DNA from: Agrostemma githago
Taxonomy: Eukaryota; Streptophyta; Magnoliopsida; Caryophyllales; Caryophyllaceae
DNA length: 64,000 bases
Reading direction: 5' to 3'
Assembly: GCA_958450325.1 (NCBI GenBank)
Contig: OY288256.1
Location: 15,718,557-15,782,556, forward strand
This document shows, piece after piece, positions 13,320 to 25,585 of this stretch; position 1 is the first letter of the stretch; every line of letters starts with the position of its first letter. The position numbers and the translations under genes were made by a program. The notes beneath the pieces are model-generated. The model saw only the letters and a program-made list of their open reading frames with translations. It searched no databases and had not been told where the DNA came from.

Positions 13320-14524
13320 TGATGCGCGGGCGTCGCGACCCGCACGATCAAACAATATTTGTAACACCGACTAACCTAACTAATGTAGTATTGGTAGGTC
13401 GGGATCGATCCAAGGGACGGTCCACGTAAAGTCGCTCGAGTAAAAGTCGATAAGTGTTTGGGATCTAAGGTGGGTTTGAGTAGGATTAGAACTAAACTAA
13501 GATGGTCGGTCTAATAGCTAACACGAAATTCAATATAGGAAGAGTGTTAGGGGGAGTTGGGGAATCGGAAACGGGACACAAAAACAAGGAATCAAGCAAA
13601 CAATACACAATTGATAAGGGATGGGTCACCTTTCGGTCTCTACACCCCACCTCACTAATACTCGCTTTCGCGACGAAGAAGCTAGGTCACTAAGTCGGAA
13701 TTACCCAAGCCCCGAGTTTCCCTATATTGACGAGGGTGAATACGAGTCAACTAAATTGATCAAGTAAAGTCAACAAGCATACAACAATTCCAAAATAGAC
13801 GAATCAACCCAAGTGCGCATTCAATCACAAGAATCCTTAATCTATGTTGCCCAAATCCATCCTCCCCTAGCCCCTAACAAAGATCTACTCACTAATCATG
13901 GTGGAAAACAACAAAACATTAACTGAGGAGAAAAATAACTACAATATGCATAATGGCTATATATAAAGAAATTAACAACAAAATAATAAAGGAACTATGA
14001 TCTAACAATTACCCACTAAACTATGGAAGAGATAAGATCTAACAAAATAAACTAGAGAATAATCTAGAACAACATAAATAAAATCTAGAGAAACTAACAA
14101 CACTAAGATGATCTAAGCAAGACAATAATGAGAAAATAACATTAAATCTAAACTAAAGATTAGAGAGTGGAAGAGAAATATACCAACTATGAAGATCTAC
14201 AAGAAATAAGAAGATTGCATAAATAAAGATTGAATCTTTGATGAAGAGAATGAAGAACTTGTCACTAATCCTTCAATAATCCCCACAAATCTTCAAATAA
14301 AACTTGATGTAATAATCTTTTACAAACTTGAAATCTAGAGAATTGTTGATAAAAACTATGTAGATCTACTACTAAATTACTATGAAACTACTAGAGTTGT
14401 AGAGAATTACTACTAGAATACTACTAGATTGTTCTACTAAGAGGATGGTGTAACTACACTAAGGGTGGCTGATAATATTACACTAATGAATGATAGCTTG
14501 GGCAACAAACTAGGGTAACATATA

Positions 14525-14726
14525 CTCCCTCCGTTTCATTGAAAGCTTCCACTTTTCTTTTTTCGTAAATTTCTTTGATAGCTTCCATTTTCTTTTTTGG
14601 TATAACTCTTTCCCTCTTACCTAGGTGCCCACCTACTTTACACCCTCCCTACTTTTAAATATTTTATTATTATCCTTAAAAAATGTGTCCTTTTTTAAGT
14701 GGAATCTTTCATTGAAACGGAGGGAG
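14525..14726. mobile_element. Stowaway-like MITE inside solo LTR D
   Basis: A 202-bp unit with terminal inverted repeats CTCCCTCCGTTTCATTGAAA at both ends and TA target duplications at 14523-14524 and 14727-14728. This is the Tc1/mariner-derived Stowaway format. The joined flanks read ACATATAGTAAAA, so it landed in a TATA-like stretch of the LTR. Confidence 0.85.
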
Positions 14727-14824
14727 TATATAGTAAAACCTTAATGGGTATTTAACCTAAAGCTCAAATCCAACTTTTTGCTTCATTAGTGAGACAATCA
14801 CCCTTAGCATCTTCGTAGGGTGAA

Positions 14825-15035
14825 ACTTTGCCCTGTGGACTTGACGATAAATCCCACCAGGTGAAATTTTTGCCCGGTGAGATTTTCTTCTTTTTTCGCG
14901 GTTACCGGCTCTTCTCTCCATCGGCCGAAATTTCATCCGGTGGGCGAAATTTTGCCCGGTCAGTTTCGCCCGGTGGGGAGTCTCGGAAAATCTTCGGGAG
15001 GCATTTTTACCGTCGGGTGAAATTTCGCCCGATCA
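14825..15035. promoter_or_regulatory. Near-palindrome cluster in LTR D
   Basis: Repeated variants of GGGCGAAATTTCGCCC occur here (for example GGGCGAAATTTTGCCC at 14942-14957 and GTGAAATTTCGCCCG at 15017-15031), mixed with CCCGGTGG words. In the minus orientation of this LTR they lie upstream of the TATA-like site at about 14727-14734. The position matches palindrome clusters in other LTRs of this window. Confidence 0.45.
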
Positions 15036-15343
15036 TTTTTCTGGCCTCTTTCTTGTCTCATTCTTCGTCGATTGATTGGATGACTTTAAACTTTAAGTTG
15101 TGTACTTTGCTCTTTGGACGGTATTCCCTTCTTTTGTGCTCGTGAAAGCTCAATCGTGAATTCGGTGCCAAATCCTATCAAAATGTTAGAAAAACTACCA
15201 AAAACACGTAAAACGCACAAGAGGGACGCTAATGCGAGAAGTACGCAAAATACGGCGATAATCGCACTCAAGACTCGCAAAACGAGAGAAAAACGGGTCT
15301 AAATGGGAGAAAAAACGGTCTAAATTTAGCACACAACAATGGT

Positions 15344-16437
15344 AACACTAATCAGAACTTCGGGAATTCTCATCAGAATTTCGGTATTAGTCAGCAGAAT
15401 TTGGCCAATCCTCCGCACAAGCTCAAGGTAATTCTTCTTCTTCTTCTTCTTCTTCTTCTTCTTCTTCAAGTTCTAATGAAATGGCTGAGCTTCGTAATAT
15501 GTTGCAAATGATGGCTAAGACCCAGGACTCTATGATGGCTCAAACGCAAAAGAATGATCAAGCCAAGGATAATGCCATCAAGAATTTGGAGAACCAAGTG
15601 GGACACCTTGCTGCGTCACAAGCAACGCGTCAACAAGGAAAACTCCCTTCTCAAGGTGATCAACAACATGATACGGATAATGCGATCACTCTTTGTAGTG
15701 GCACACACTATGAAGGTCCATCGATGCCTAAGGATGATAAGCCGACTGAGAAGGATGAGGTTTTAGTGGAAGATGTCAATGAGGATGTTATTGTGGAAAC
15801 TCCAAGTGATGAGCGAGTTCCACCACCCACTACTCCCGTTCCCACTCCGACTAGTCCAACAATCCAAGTACCATTCCCGGGTCGATTGAAGAATCGAAAG
15901 AAGACTACCCAATTTGGCAAGTCCATGGAGGTTGTGAAGAATTTGCAGGTTACGGTCCCATTTACCGAGCTCATTATGCAGGTCCCATCTTATACCAAAT
16001 TTGTAAAGGACATCTTGACTCGAAAGAGAAGCATTGGTGAGGTAGAAACCGTCGCTCTTACTGCAGAGTGTAGTGCATTTTTACCGAACAAAGCCCCACC
16101 GAAGCTAAAGGACCCCGATAGTTTCTCGATTCCTTGCACTAGAGGCACCTTATCGATTGATAAGGCTTTATGTGATTTAGGTGCTAGTGTAAGTGTTATG
16201 CCTTATTCCGTTTGTGAAAAACTAGATATGGGTCCTCTTAAGTGTAGTAGTGTCACTTTCCAGATGGTAGATCATTCCATAAAACGCCCTTTAGGAGTTT
16301 TAGAAGACGTGCCCGTTTGAGTTGGAAATTTTTTTATCCCGGTTGATTTTATCGTCCTTGACATGGCCGAGGACACCCAAATTCCCATAATTTTGGGAAG
16401 GCCATTTTAGCACACCGCCGACGCGGTGATCGATGTC
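15344..16437 (+). pseudogene. Gag C-terminus and aspartic protease (element A)
   Basis: Gag resumes with Asn/Gln/Phe-rich repeats (HQNFGNSHQNFG), a poly-Ser run encoded by a TTC/TCT microsatellite, and a helical stretch (MAELRNMLQMMAKTQDSMM). Then come a Pro/Thr-rich linker and a retropepsin-type protease with the active-site motif CDLGASVSVMPYS. The protease would cut the polyprotein into working units. In-frame stops are at 16318-16320 (where element B has Gln: VPVQVG) and at 16408-16410 (GRPF stop HTADAV). The open part runs 15481-16320. Confidence 0.85.
15431..15469 (+). repeat. Trinucleotide (TCT)n microsatellite encoding poly-Ser
   Basis: About 13 uninterrupted TTC/TCT units in the gag C-terminal region. 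In the gag frame they encode serine. Confidence 0.85.
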
Positions 16438-17777
16438 AAGAACGGTAAATTGGCTTTGGAAGTGGGTGGAGACACCATTGTTTTGTGTTTGGATAGTACA
16501 CTTAAGAACCCGATGTTGACGGATTCTTGTTGCATGATAGATGTTGTTAATGTTGTAGTTCATGATTCTATGGAGGCGTCCCTTATACGGGATCCCTTAG
16601 AGGCTTTGATATGTTTGGAAGTGTGTGCAGGGGTCGCTTCCGTTGATTTTGCTGTGGTTGATGCTTTGGAAGCTGCTTTGGAAGGAAGGATGCTTACGGA
16701 GGAGCAAGGTGTCGATGTAACCAACATCGTACACACCTCATTTGCAATAGACATAACCGTTCTGGAGCGTAAGCCACTTCCATCTCACCTAAAATATGCC
16801 TTTTTAGACGATACCGAGAGCTTCCCCGTGATTGTAAGTGCTGATTTAACTGAGCAACAAATTTCTGATTTGTTAGTTGTTTTGAAGAAAAATAAGAAAG
16901 CTTTGGGGTATAGTCTTGATGACTTGAAGGGAATCAGTCCCGATTTCTGTATGCATAGAATTAATCTTGAGGAAGGTCATCGTCCTTGTGTCCAGGGTCA
17001 ACGTAAGTTGAACCCGAATATGCAAGAGGTTGTTAAAAAAAGAAGTTATGAAATTGTTGGATGCAGGAATCATTTATGCGGCTCCCGATTCAAAATGGGT
17101 GAGTCCGGTACAAGTTGTACCTAAGAAGGGAGGGACCACTGTGGTCCCGAATGAGAAGAATGAATTAATCCCTACACGAATTGTGACGGGATGGAGAATG
17201 TGCATAGACTATAGAAAGTTGAACACCGCGACCCTTAAAGACCATTTCCCATTACCCTTTATAGACCAAATGCTTGAGAGACTAGCTTTTCACAAGTATT
17301 TTTGCTATTTAGATGGATATTCGGGATTTTTCCAAATCCCGATACACCCCGCCGACCAAGAAAAGACCACGTTTACTTGTCCCTTTGGCACTTTTGCATA
17401 TCGCAGGATGCCATTCGGACTATGTAACGCACCCGCCACTTTTCAAAGATGCATGATGAGCATCTTTTCCGACTACATCGAGTCCATCATGGAAGTGTTT
17501 ATTGACGACTTTACTGTGTATGGTATGAGTTTTTCAGCTTGTTTAGCTAGCTTGGATACCATTTTAAATCGATGTGTCGAGGTCAGTTTGGTCTTGAATT
17601 GGAAAAAAGTGCCATTTTATGGTCACTGAGGGTGTAGTTTTGGGTCATGTGGTCTCCGAAAAAGGGCGTTCAGGTTGATAAATCAAAAGTGCAAGTGATT
17701 GAGCAATTGCCCTTGCCGATTAATGTGAAGGGAGTGAGAATTTTCCTTAGTCATGCAGGATTTTATCGCCGCCTTAT
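16438..17777 (+). pseudogene. Reverse transcriptase and connection domain (element A)
   Basis: After the protease tail (AVIDVKNGKLALEVGG) a spacer leads to the RT. Visible RT signatures are WVSPVQVVPKKGG, WRMCIDYRKLNTATLKDHFP, FCYLDGYSGFFQIPIHP, FGTFAYRRMPFGLCNAPATF and the catalytic VFIDDF. FIDD or FMDD in place of YVDD is usual in the Athila/Tat branch. Frameshifts occur near 17030-17040 (a run of seven A) and near 17625. After the second, the frame continues GHVVSEKG and FLSHAGFYRRL. The element is cut at 17777 by element B, and RNase H resumes at 26985. Confidence 0.9.
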
Positions 17778-19153
17778 TGACAGGGGCAGTCGTATCCCTA
17801 ATCAAAAATACCCTAAGGTCCACTAACTAATGCAGATAGTGAAGTAGGGGTCGAACCACAAGGAGACGGGACTCAATTACTTGCTCTAAGGTCTAGACTA
17901 AAGATTGCGGGTCACTATTTTCCGGTTTGTTTGAGTGGACTAATAACTAATTGCTATAAGGTAAATCAATAATAAAAAGGGTCTAGGGTCTCAGGTTCAC
18001 AATGAATGTCAATTGGGTCAGGGAGTCAACTAACAGGTCACTAATCGAACTGTCTAAGGTGTAGGTCCGGTCGGTACTACTACAGACTATAGAACTAAAC
18101 TTAACCTGCGGTCGCTAGAATTAAGCTAGTCTACCCAAAATGTCGTGACCTAATTAGTCCTTAACCCGGTCGGCGGAAAGTCCTAATTGTGATACTAATT
18201 AATTAATCCTGGCCAGTAATTAATCAATCAGAATTAAAAACAACATTCAGGAGACAGTTCATATGATCAGAGACAGGTCAATTTTCTATAACCCAATTAA
18301 CACCCATCGATCCCCTTAAACCCTAGATAAAAATTAGCTACTCATGACGATCGTAAATAAACTAACAAAACATGAATTGCAATTAAACATGATGAATGTG
18401 AATTGAATTAAACTACGAGACTGAAATCAGATAACTATGAAAATTAAGAACGAATTCAGACAGAAATTAAACTAGAGATTAAGACAAGAATTATAAAACT
18501 AGGGAATTGAAATTGAAATTAAAATTAAAATTAAAGTGGCGATACCGAACAAATTCAGATCTGAAAAAAAGAGGAAGAACGGAGTATGATGAATCTTGCT
18601 AAGAAGGACGGAATGAACGTGGCTTCTATGCTAACTAATGTAACGTAAAGTCTCCCCAAAAGATAGAATGAAAAAAAGTGGTCTGACAATCCTCTTCCAA
18701 CTGATTTAAAAGAAATCAGTTGGACTTACAAACAGGCCCAATTCTAATTAAAAGGGAAATCCAATCCGCGGCCTGAATGCAAGGCACTCGATCGAGTACA
18801 TGCGTGCACTCGATCGAGTGGATGCGTGAAAGCTTCACATTAAGTCTGGATAAATGGCACTCGATCGAGTACTCTACGCCACTCGATCGAGTGGATGCTG
18901 CTGAGCTCTTGATCGAGTTATTCCTTTACTTCTCGGCTTTTCGTTTTCTTCCTTGTCTTCCGTCCTCGTCTCGGCTATCCGGGTTATTACTCCAAAATAT
19001 GCTCAAAATTGCACTTAACCTACAAAATAGCACGAGGACCGACAGTATCGACTTTCTAATAGAAATCGACATTAATCAAATAAATATGGAAGAAGAAAAG
19101 CTCAAAAACGGTTGTCGGGGAACAATAAAATACGATATAAAATGCGTTGATCA
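17778..19153 (-). repeat. 3' LTR of element B
   Basis: Bounded by TGACAGGGG and TTGATCA on the plus strand, it is identical in length to 25609-26984. It contains four perfect ACTCGATCGAGT palindromes and one partial copy. Confidence 0.93.
18785..18921. promoter_or_regulatory. ACTCGATCGAGT palindrome cluster, 3' LTR of B
   Basis: Perfect 12-bp palindromes start near 18786, 18809, 18859 and 18881, plus a half copy TTGATCGAGTT near 18908. They are arranged as two close pairs. I see no clear TATA box beside them. Function unknown. Confidence 0.7.
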
Positions 19154-19200
19154 AACTCCCCCAAACCAAACCTTTGCTTGTCCTCAAGCAAACAACTAAA
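19154..19200 (-). other. Polypurine tract and conserved 3' motif of element B
   Basis: On the minus strand the sequence reads CTTGAGGACAAGCAAAGG, then GGTTTGGGGGAGTT abutting the LTR start. The purine run is the expected plus-strand primer. The motif just upstream is, from memory, common at this place in Athila-type elements. Confidence 0.75.
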
Positions 19201-20513
19201 ATATATACAAATGAGGACAAGTGATGTGAAACACGACTCAGAGCTGAATTACAATCATTCTCCTAAAATCAACTAAGACCGACGAGAAAACACGTAATGC
19301 TCAAGAATGCAACGAGATCAATAATCATGCCATAATCAAACAATTGCCTGCCAAACTTTCAATCTTGCGAGACCAATAATGTCGGACTTCCTTTCGGTTG
19401 TCGCTCGACACTCATAAGTACGGGTAAGTATATATGTGAAGATAGGAAAGAATAAAGACACTCACTCGACTTATGAAATATGCATGCAATCGAATATGAA
19501 ATCAATCTCCCCAATTAAACACGTGTTCCACCAATCAGGACCATAGTACATGCCAAGGACTTACAAAGGGTGGCTTATATGTGAGGGAATAAAATGGATT
19601 GTGCCTAAAGCACGTATGGAAATGTGGGGCTAAGACCAGTAGTCGCAGCTACACAATAAAAACTATCCATCCAAAAACCTCATCTATAAATTCCGGCCAC
19701 TAGCTAGAAATAACAACTCAGAAGAGCATAAGAGGAAATTCTGTCATCCTCTAAATTACAGTTCAATTCTAGTTATAACTTATCCACCGTTCCCCGAAAA
19801 TTACAAGAAGCAAATTTTTTTTTTTTTTTTTTTTTTAAAAACTATTTTCTTTCTTTTTCATGCTTCCATATTTTTCTCAATTCAGACAAGGGGAAGGCGA
19901 ATACAAAGTCACATAACAGTATCATCCACTAAGATCCAAACGATGTAAAAATCCAAATTATGACCGCTTAGTGAAATAGTTCCCAATTAAGTTCACTGCG
20001 ACTGTCCTGGTAAGGTAGGCTGTTCTGGGTTGTAGCTAAATGATATAAATATCATGAATACTGGCTTACAACAGCTGAAACGGGCTAAACAGAGAAAAAA
20101 AAAAAACCTAAATCTACAGGGTAGTAAAAATGGGTCATTTTGGCTATGTGGAGCTCGTCAAAAACAGAAATGCCTTTCCTCATGTACCTCCTCCTCAAAC
20201 CAAACACGCATTCAATGTCAAGAGACGGACGTCATATTTATGCAAATTGATGTACACATTCCAAAAGGAAAAACCACTCAATTCCTAAATATAAATGAGA
20301 CCAGTTATAGATGTTACTGGCCTAGGAAGCTCTAAATCCTCAGAATTTTTGTGGTTTGCCAACAGAATGGTCAAATTTACTCATTTGGCAGTTAACGGTC
20401 CAATAGGCAATCATATCAAAGTCATCTCATCTCAAATATTACATGCATTCAGGTACGAATTTAGCTATCAATTAGGAGAAGTCATGTAAATTGCAATGTC
20501 ATCATCGTCGTTT

Positions 20514-20625
20514 TGCATGTTTCACACCGGACACAACACAGACACAAAGCACACAAAAATAAAATCTTTGCATGTTTCACACCGGACACAACACAGACAC
20601 AAAGCACACAAAAATAAAATCTTTT
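20514..20625. repeat. Tandem duplication, 54-bp unit
   Basis: Two almost identical copies containing CATGTTTCACACCGGACAC start near 20517 and 20571, followed by T-rich and A-rich runs. They lie in the non-coding 3' region of element B. Confidence 0.8.
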
Positions 20626-20909
20626 TGTATTTTTCTGATTTTTCAATTTTTTTTTGGATTTTTTTTTTTTTAATTTTTGAAAGCAAACAACAAAAAATAA
20701 AAGCACACAAAAAACACACAAATTCTCCCCCAAACCTAAATGTCACAGTGTCCTCAATGTGACTCTACAGCATATATGACAAACAAATCCACAGCCAATC
20801 CTAAGGACAACTCGACCTAAGGGGAAGAAAAAAATATAAGAAAGCAATAAAAACAAAAATAAAAAGGAAAGAAAGTACCGTATATACAATGGTAGCTCCC
20901 CCAAACCGG

Positions 20910-22484
20910 CTAATCAGCCATATCGTCGCCTCCACCGGTCCCAGATGGACCGGCTCCAGAATCGCCCTGGCCAGAGCCGCTAGCACCACCCTGCTGACCC
21001 AACTGTCGCAAGCCTCTCAGCCACTGTGCTCCTAGGCCGCCGTAGGTGTGCCCGTAGTCCGGACCCCAAGCAGCTGGATCAACCCCGTAGTCGTGGAATA
21101 TACCACTGGTGTCACCCGGACCTCTCCAGTAGGACGGGTGCTGAGGTGCCGAGACGCCTTGAGTAAGCAAGTACTCGTGGATCTCGCGGTTGACGATGCT
21201 CTGGTTAATCCCCTCGTGTACCCGTCTCTGGTGCTCATAAACTGGATCATACATAAACGGGTACGGGTGCGGAAACTCGGCACCCGGAGTCTGGAACGGG
21301 AAGGTCGGGGTGGGTGTGTGTACGGCCCTTGGGGGCTCGGTCTCATCGGGTACGGTCTCTACACGAACCCTACGTCGAGGGGGTTGAGCACCACCCTCGT
21401 CGATGAATAGCGCCTCGGGAATGAGGTAGCGCAGTGGGTCGGGTGTGGGATCACCCTCGGGGGTGGGTGGTAAGGCAAGTAGTGGGGGTAGGATCGTCCC
21501 TTCGACAACCGGGAGCTTCATCCAAACCTTGTCCCGGACGCGCCACAAAAATTCCGGGGGATTGCCCCGAACCCACTTCAAAGTGGAGAAGAGATAGTTG
21601 CGGTCTAGCAACGGGACGCGGTCGGTAAGGCTCTGAAAAGTGACTGTATCCCCAAAACCCATAATGTAGCGCTTCGCTAGCGCGGTGACAATGGCTCCAC
21701 AACCAATCGGTCCAGACCCCCTGATCTGGCGCTCGATTCCGATACAGATCATACCCGGTGCACTAAACGCCTGCAGGGATCACCTAAAGGGGTTTAGGTA
21801 GTGTCCTAGAATCAACACCTCCAATGAGTGAAGTTTACTCATGTCGGAGCGTGGAAAAACCACATGACTCAAAATCCGCAAGAAGAGGCGGATAGTAGGG
21901 TGTGGGATGGCGTTGAGCGCCATAGCGGTGACAAGTGCACTACGACCCGAAAATAACTTAAAGTAGGAAGGTGCTCTCGAGCTCTCGGGTATGTCTAGTA
22001 TGTCATCGGCCTGGTCAGAGGTAAGCCTTAGACACTCGGACAAGTTACTAAGGTAGATTGATTGCTCCTCATTGTTCAACCGAAAGTTAATCATGCTCTC
22101 CTCTCTATCAAATTCAAATGAACTTAAAAACTCTAAAGTGAGTACTCGGTAAGATAACTCACGTAGTGTCCATAAGCCACCGAATCCGGTCATGGACAAG
22201 AGATGTGATAATTGCTCGTTCAACCCGAGCTCGATTGCGAACTGTGATGAGCAGCACCGGGTAGCCTCCATCGCCCTGGGTATCAAGGTAACTAAACGAG
22301 CTCTCTGGGCCTCGTCCCTGCAAACAATTTCTTCATAGCCTGGCACAGGCTGAACAGTCGGCTGCCTTGCGTTCCTGTTTCTGTTGTTGTTTCGAGGCGG
22401 ATTCCTTCTTCCTGCCATGACTATAGCATAATAACAAAGCAAAATTATACAAAAATCCCACAAAAAACACATTATCTCGGCCAA
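20910..22484 (-). pseudogene. Athila-type third ORF (ORF1/env-position protein), element B
   Basis: One frame of about 520 codons is broken by a single TGA at 21780-21782; both sides are in the same frame. The likely start is the ATG near 22418 (MAGRRNPPRNNNRNRNARQ), a basic Asn/Arg-rich N-terminus. The middle (RALVTLIPRA-like segment, LNEQLSHLLSMTGFGG, then LTLEFLSSFEFDREE) resembles the plant Athila ORF-1/env-position family as I remember it, not a viral glycoprotein. I see no signal peptide in the MAG-start form. The C-terminal 150 residues are Pro/Gly/Ser/Gln-rich, ending GGASGSGQGDSGAGPSGTGG. It takes the place downstream of gag-protease where pol should be. The function of this family is unknown. 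Confidence 0.65.
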
Positions 22485-22589
22485 AATCAGACCCTATACA
22501 CAAAAATCGAATTTTGAGCACAAAGTGGTGAAATCAACACAAAATCAAGCATGCAATGGGATTAGTATATAACTAAGGATGAAATTAAG

Positions 22590-25477
22590 CTATAAAATCA
22601 AGAAAAGAAGCAAGGAAATCAAAAATCTCGTAGTATACCTCAAGGGTGACGGTTTGGACGAAAATAGGGGAGAAAGGGACGAAAATTTCAGAAATCGACA
22701 CCAAGAAACACAAAGAAACACTCCTAATTGCAATTTAGAAGCAAAAATCGTGAGATTTGGTGAGGAATTGATGAAATAAGAGTGATTTGGGTGAATGGGT
22801 ATTATGGCATCCTCAGCCATGTCTAAGACAACAAAGTCTACGGGAATAAAGAATTTCCCTACTTGGACCGGAACATCCTCTAAGACACCTAAAGGATATT
22901 TGACCGATCGATCAGCCATCTGCAGAGTCATATTAGTACATTTCAAAACACCCATATTCAATTTCTGACAAATAGAATACGGCATGACGCTGACGCTAGC
23001 TCCTAAATCACACATGGCCTTATCGATAGCTAACTTCCCTATAGTACAAGGGATAGAAAAACTCCCTGGATCCTTGAGCTTTGGCGGAGTACGACTCTGT
23101 AGTAACGCGCTGCATTCCTCTGTGAAAGCAACTGTCTCAGTTTCACTAAAAGACCGCTTACGAGTTAGTATTTCTTTCATAAACTTCGCGTAAGCAGGAA
23201 CTTGAGTGATCAAATCAGTAAAAGGAACACTTACCTGCAAATTCTTAACGACTTCCATAAACTTACCGAACTGTTGATCGAGCTTTGTCTTACGCTGTCG
23301 GTGGGGAAATGGAAGTATGATCGGAATTGCAGGCTCCTTTGCTTGAGACGGGGACGCTTGAGACGAATTAGCATCCTTGATTGCAACCTGGGATTGAAAA
23401 GTAGCAGAATTAGGCGTTACGGTTTCCACTCGATCGAGTTCAGGCTGACTCGGTCGAGTATCATCACACTCGGTCGAGTCACCTGAAGGCACTCGATCGA
23501 GTGGCATCACTGGGGAGCTACTGACTCTTTTTGGAGGTACTACTCGATCGAGTGGGCTGATACCACTCGGTCGAGTGAGCTCCAACTCGATCGAGTCAGG
23601 AGTGACTCGGTCGAGTTGACTACGGGACTGCTCTCTGCCATGTTTTTTGGGGTCTACTCGACCGAGTGAGGTGGTGTTACTCGGTCGAGTAGCCTCATTT
23701 CGTGGCCTACTCAACACTTCCTCGGCTAGCTCTTGCTTCTCCAACTCGGTCTCATCAACCACAACATACTCCTCGAGCATCTTCGGACCGTCATAATGGG
23801 TTCCGCTTCTCAATGTGATCGCATTGGCTTGCTCGTGTGATTGTTCGCCTTGAGGAGGTAAAGTACCCGGTGGCCTAGCTTGCTTTTGGGCGGCAAGTTG
23901 TGCTACTTGGGTATCTAGCATCTTGTTATGGGCAAGTATCTGGTTGACCTGAGTCTCTAGCTTGTTATGACTTTGGATACCTTGCATCAACAATGCTTTA
24001 ATCTCTGCAAACTCGGTGTTGGTTGGAGCTTGAGCTTGAGCTTGAGCTTGGTTTTGGTTTTGTGGGATCGGTTGGAATTGTTGTTGGTTCCCCCACCCTT
24101 GTTGGTTACCCCAAGGTTGGTTATTACCCCACTGTGGTTGGTTACCCCACCCTTGTTGTTGGTTACCCCACCCTTGTTGGTTACCCCAATTTTGTTGCCC
24201 TCCTTGGAATTGTTGACGGTTATTGCTATGGCTTTGGGAGGGTCGGTTATGGGGTGCTACGTATGGGACGGTCTTGTTACCGCCGGGTGGTGGTGGGTTA
24301 AGCACATTTTGACTCCTATAAGATAACAAGGACTTGTCATAGCCCGGTTGGTTCATGTAGGGTTGGTGTGGTCTCATGGATTGAAATGCATTCGCCGTTT
24401 CTACTCTCACACACTCTTGGGTATAATGACCCACATCCCCACAACTCTCGCAAACAACCTCAGACATGGCATTGACTTGGTACATACCGCCTTGTTGTTG
24501 GTGGTTTTGGGTTCTAGCTAGCTCCATGGAGTCGATCCGCTTAGTTAAAGCGGCTAGGTGGCTAACTATGGCATTTGATGACTCGGAGTCACCACTATTT
24601 CCCCGGGTATTACCTCGTGGATTTCCCCAACGTGAGTGATGAGTAGCCATGTCTTCAATCAATTTCCATGCTTTATCATCGTCGACGTTGTTTTGGAACC
24701 TGCCATTAGCTGCAGAATCGAGCGTAGCTCGGCAATCGTCATATAAACCATTATAGAATTGATTGCACAAAAACCATACCTCGAATCCGTGATGTGGGCA
24801 CTCCTTAACTAGCTTTTTAAACCTTACCCACGCCTCGTAGATATTCTCGTGAGATGTCTGTCGGAAGTTAGTAATCTGACTCCTCAACATGTTGGTCTTC
24901 TGCGGCGTGTAATAGTGCTTGTAAAAAGCTAAGGCCAAGGAGTTCCAATCTGTGATTCCCTCGGTCTCTTTGTCTAGATCCGTGATCCAGTCTCTCGCGT
25001 TGTCGCGTAGGGAAAACATGAATAGCATCTCCATCACCTCTTATTGTGTCACTCCCGCGGGGAGTGGTATAGTTGAGCAATAGTCGGTGAAGAGCTTCAT
25101 GTGCTTCGCCGGGTCTTCATCAGGACCTCCACCGAATTGATTGCGCTCCACCAATGTAATAAAGGCGGGGCGAATCTCGAACGTACCCGTAGTGGCAGTG
25201 GGTCTCTTCAACGGTTTCGGTAGGGCACTTTGCTCCGGCTCGGAATGGCTAGCAAGTTTAGGAGGCATCTTGACTAGCGGTGTCTCGGGAACAGTAGTGG
25301 AATTATCCTCTTCAAAGGACAGTGCTTCGGATATATGCTCGTCGTCCGAATGTTCCACAGAATTTGATCGTTCTGTCTCAGCAATCTCCTTGTAGAATTC
25401 CTGGACCTGCGGAGAGTTCTCTCTGGTTCAGGATCGAATGGTGGTACGTAGCCTGAAATTCGAGAGGACCTGGGCAT
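22590..25477 (-). pseudogene. Gag-protease polyprotein, element B
   Basis: The ATG at 25477 gives MPRSSRISGYVPPFDPEPE. A frameshift near 25405 and an in-frame TAA at 25041-25043 (GVTQ stop EVMEM, where element A has Glu) break the start. An 815-codon open stretch (22590-25037) remains. It shows the gag core (MEMLFMFSLRDNARDW, FRQTSHENIYEAWVRFKKL), a CCHC zinc knuckle CESCGDVGHYTQEC and a Trp/Gln/Gly-rich repeat (GNQQGWGNQQ units). Next come a coiled-coil-like stretch, a linker full of LDRV and TRPS, and a retropepsin core CDLGASVSVMPYS. About 22.8 kb the protease frame loses homology after VVLDMAEDA and reads into unrelated sequence, which marks the pol deletion point. Confidence 0.9.
23428..23690. 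promoter_or_regulatory. Ten palindromes ACTCGNNCGAGT inside the gag-protease linker of B
   Basis: Ten copies of ACTCG(A/G/C)(T/C)CGAGT occur in 263 bp. Four are the perfect palindrome ACTCGATCGAGT found in the LTRs of the same element. The translation shows them as LDRV, TRPS or DSTEC, so all three frames are used. The unit, not the peptide, is conserved. A DNA- or RNA-level role, or repeat spread, is inferred. Confidence 0.75.
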
Positions 25478-25585
25478 ACGAGGAAACTACAAAAAATTGT
25501 GAGAAACGGTCTCAAGGAACTGGAGTTCCTCGAGACAAGCAATCAAAAGACTAAAACAAAAAACAGGTAAATAAATAACACCGTC

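Larger units (their letters stand above)
13320..15338 (-). mobile_element. Solo LTR D (gypsy type) inserted in gag of element A
   Basis: A 2,019-bp TG...CA unit is flanked by a perfect 5-bp duplication ATGGT (13315-13319 and 15339-15343). It has no primer-binding site or internal region, so it is a solo LTR formed by LTR-LTR recombination. The segment ACACCGACTAACC followed by a GTCGGGATCG block matches LTR H (38128-38170) and sets the minus orientation. It contains a Stowaway MITE (14525-14726) and a near-palindrome cluster (14825-15035). Confidence 0.85.

Noticed and set aside
18777..19199. Plus-strand open frame of 140 codons, almost repeated at 26608-27036
   Set aside because: It lies in the LTRs of element B, on the antisense strand. 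The duplication is just the two LTRs.
21048..21628. Plus-strand open frames opposite the third ORF of B
   Set aside because: Shadow frames of a GC-rich coding region on the minus strand.
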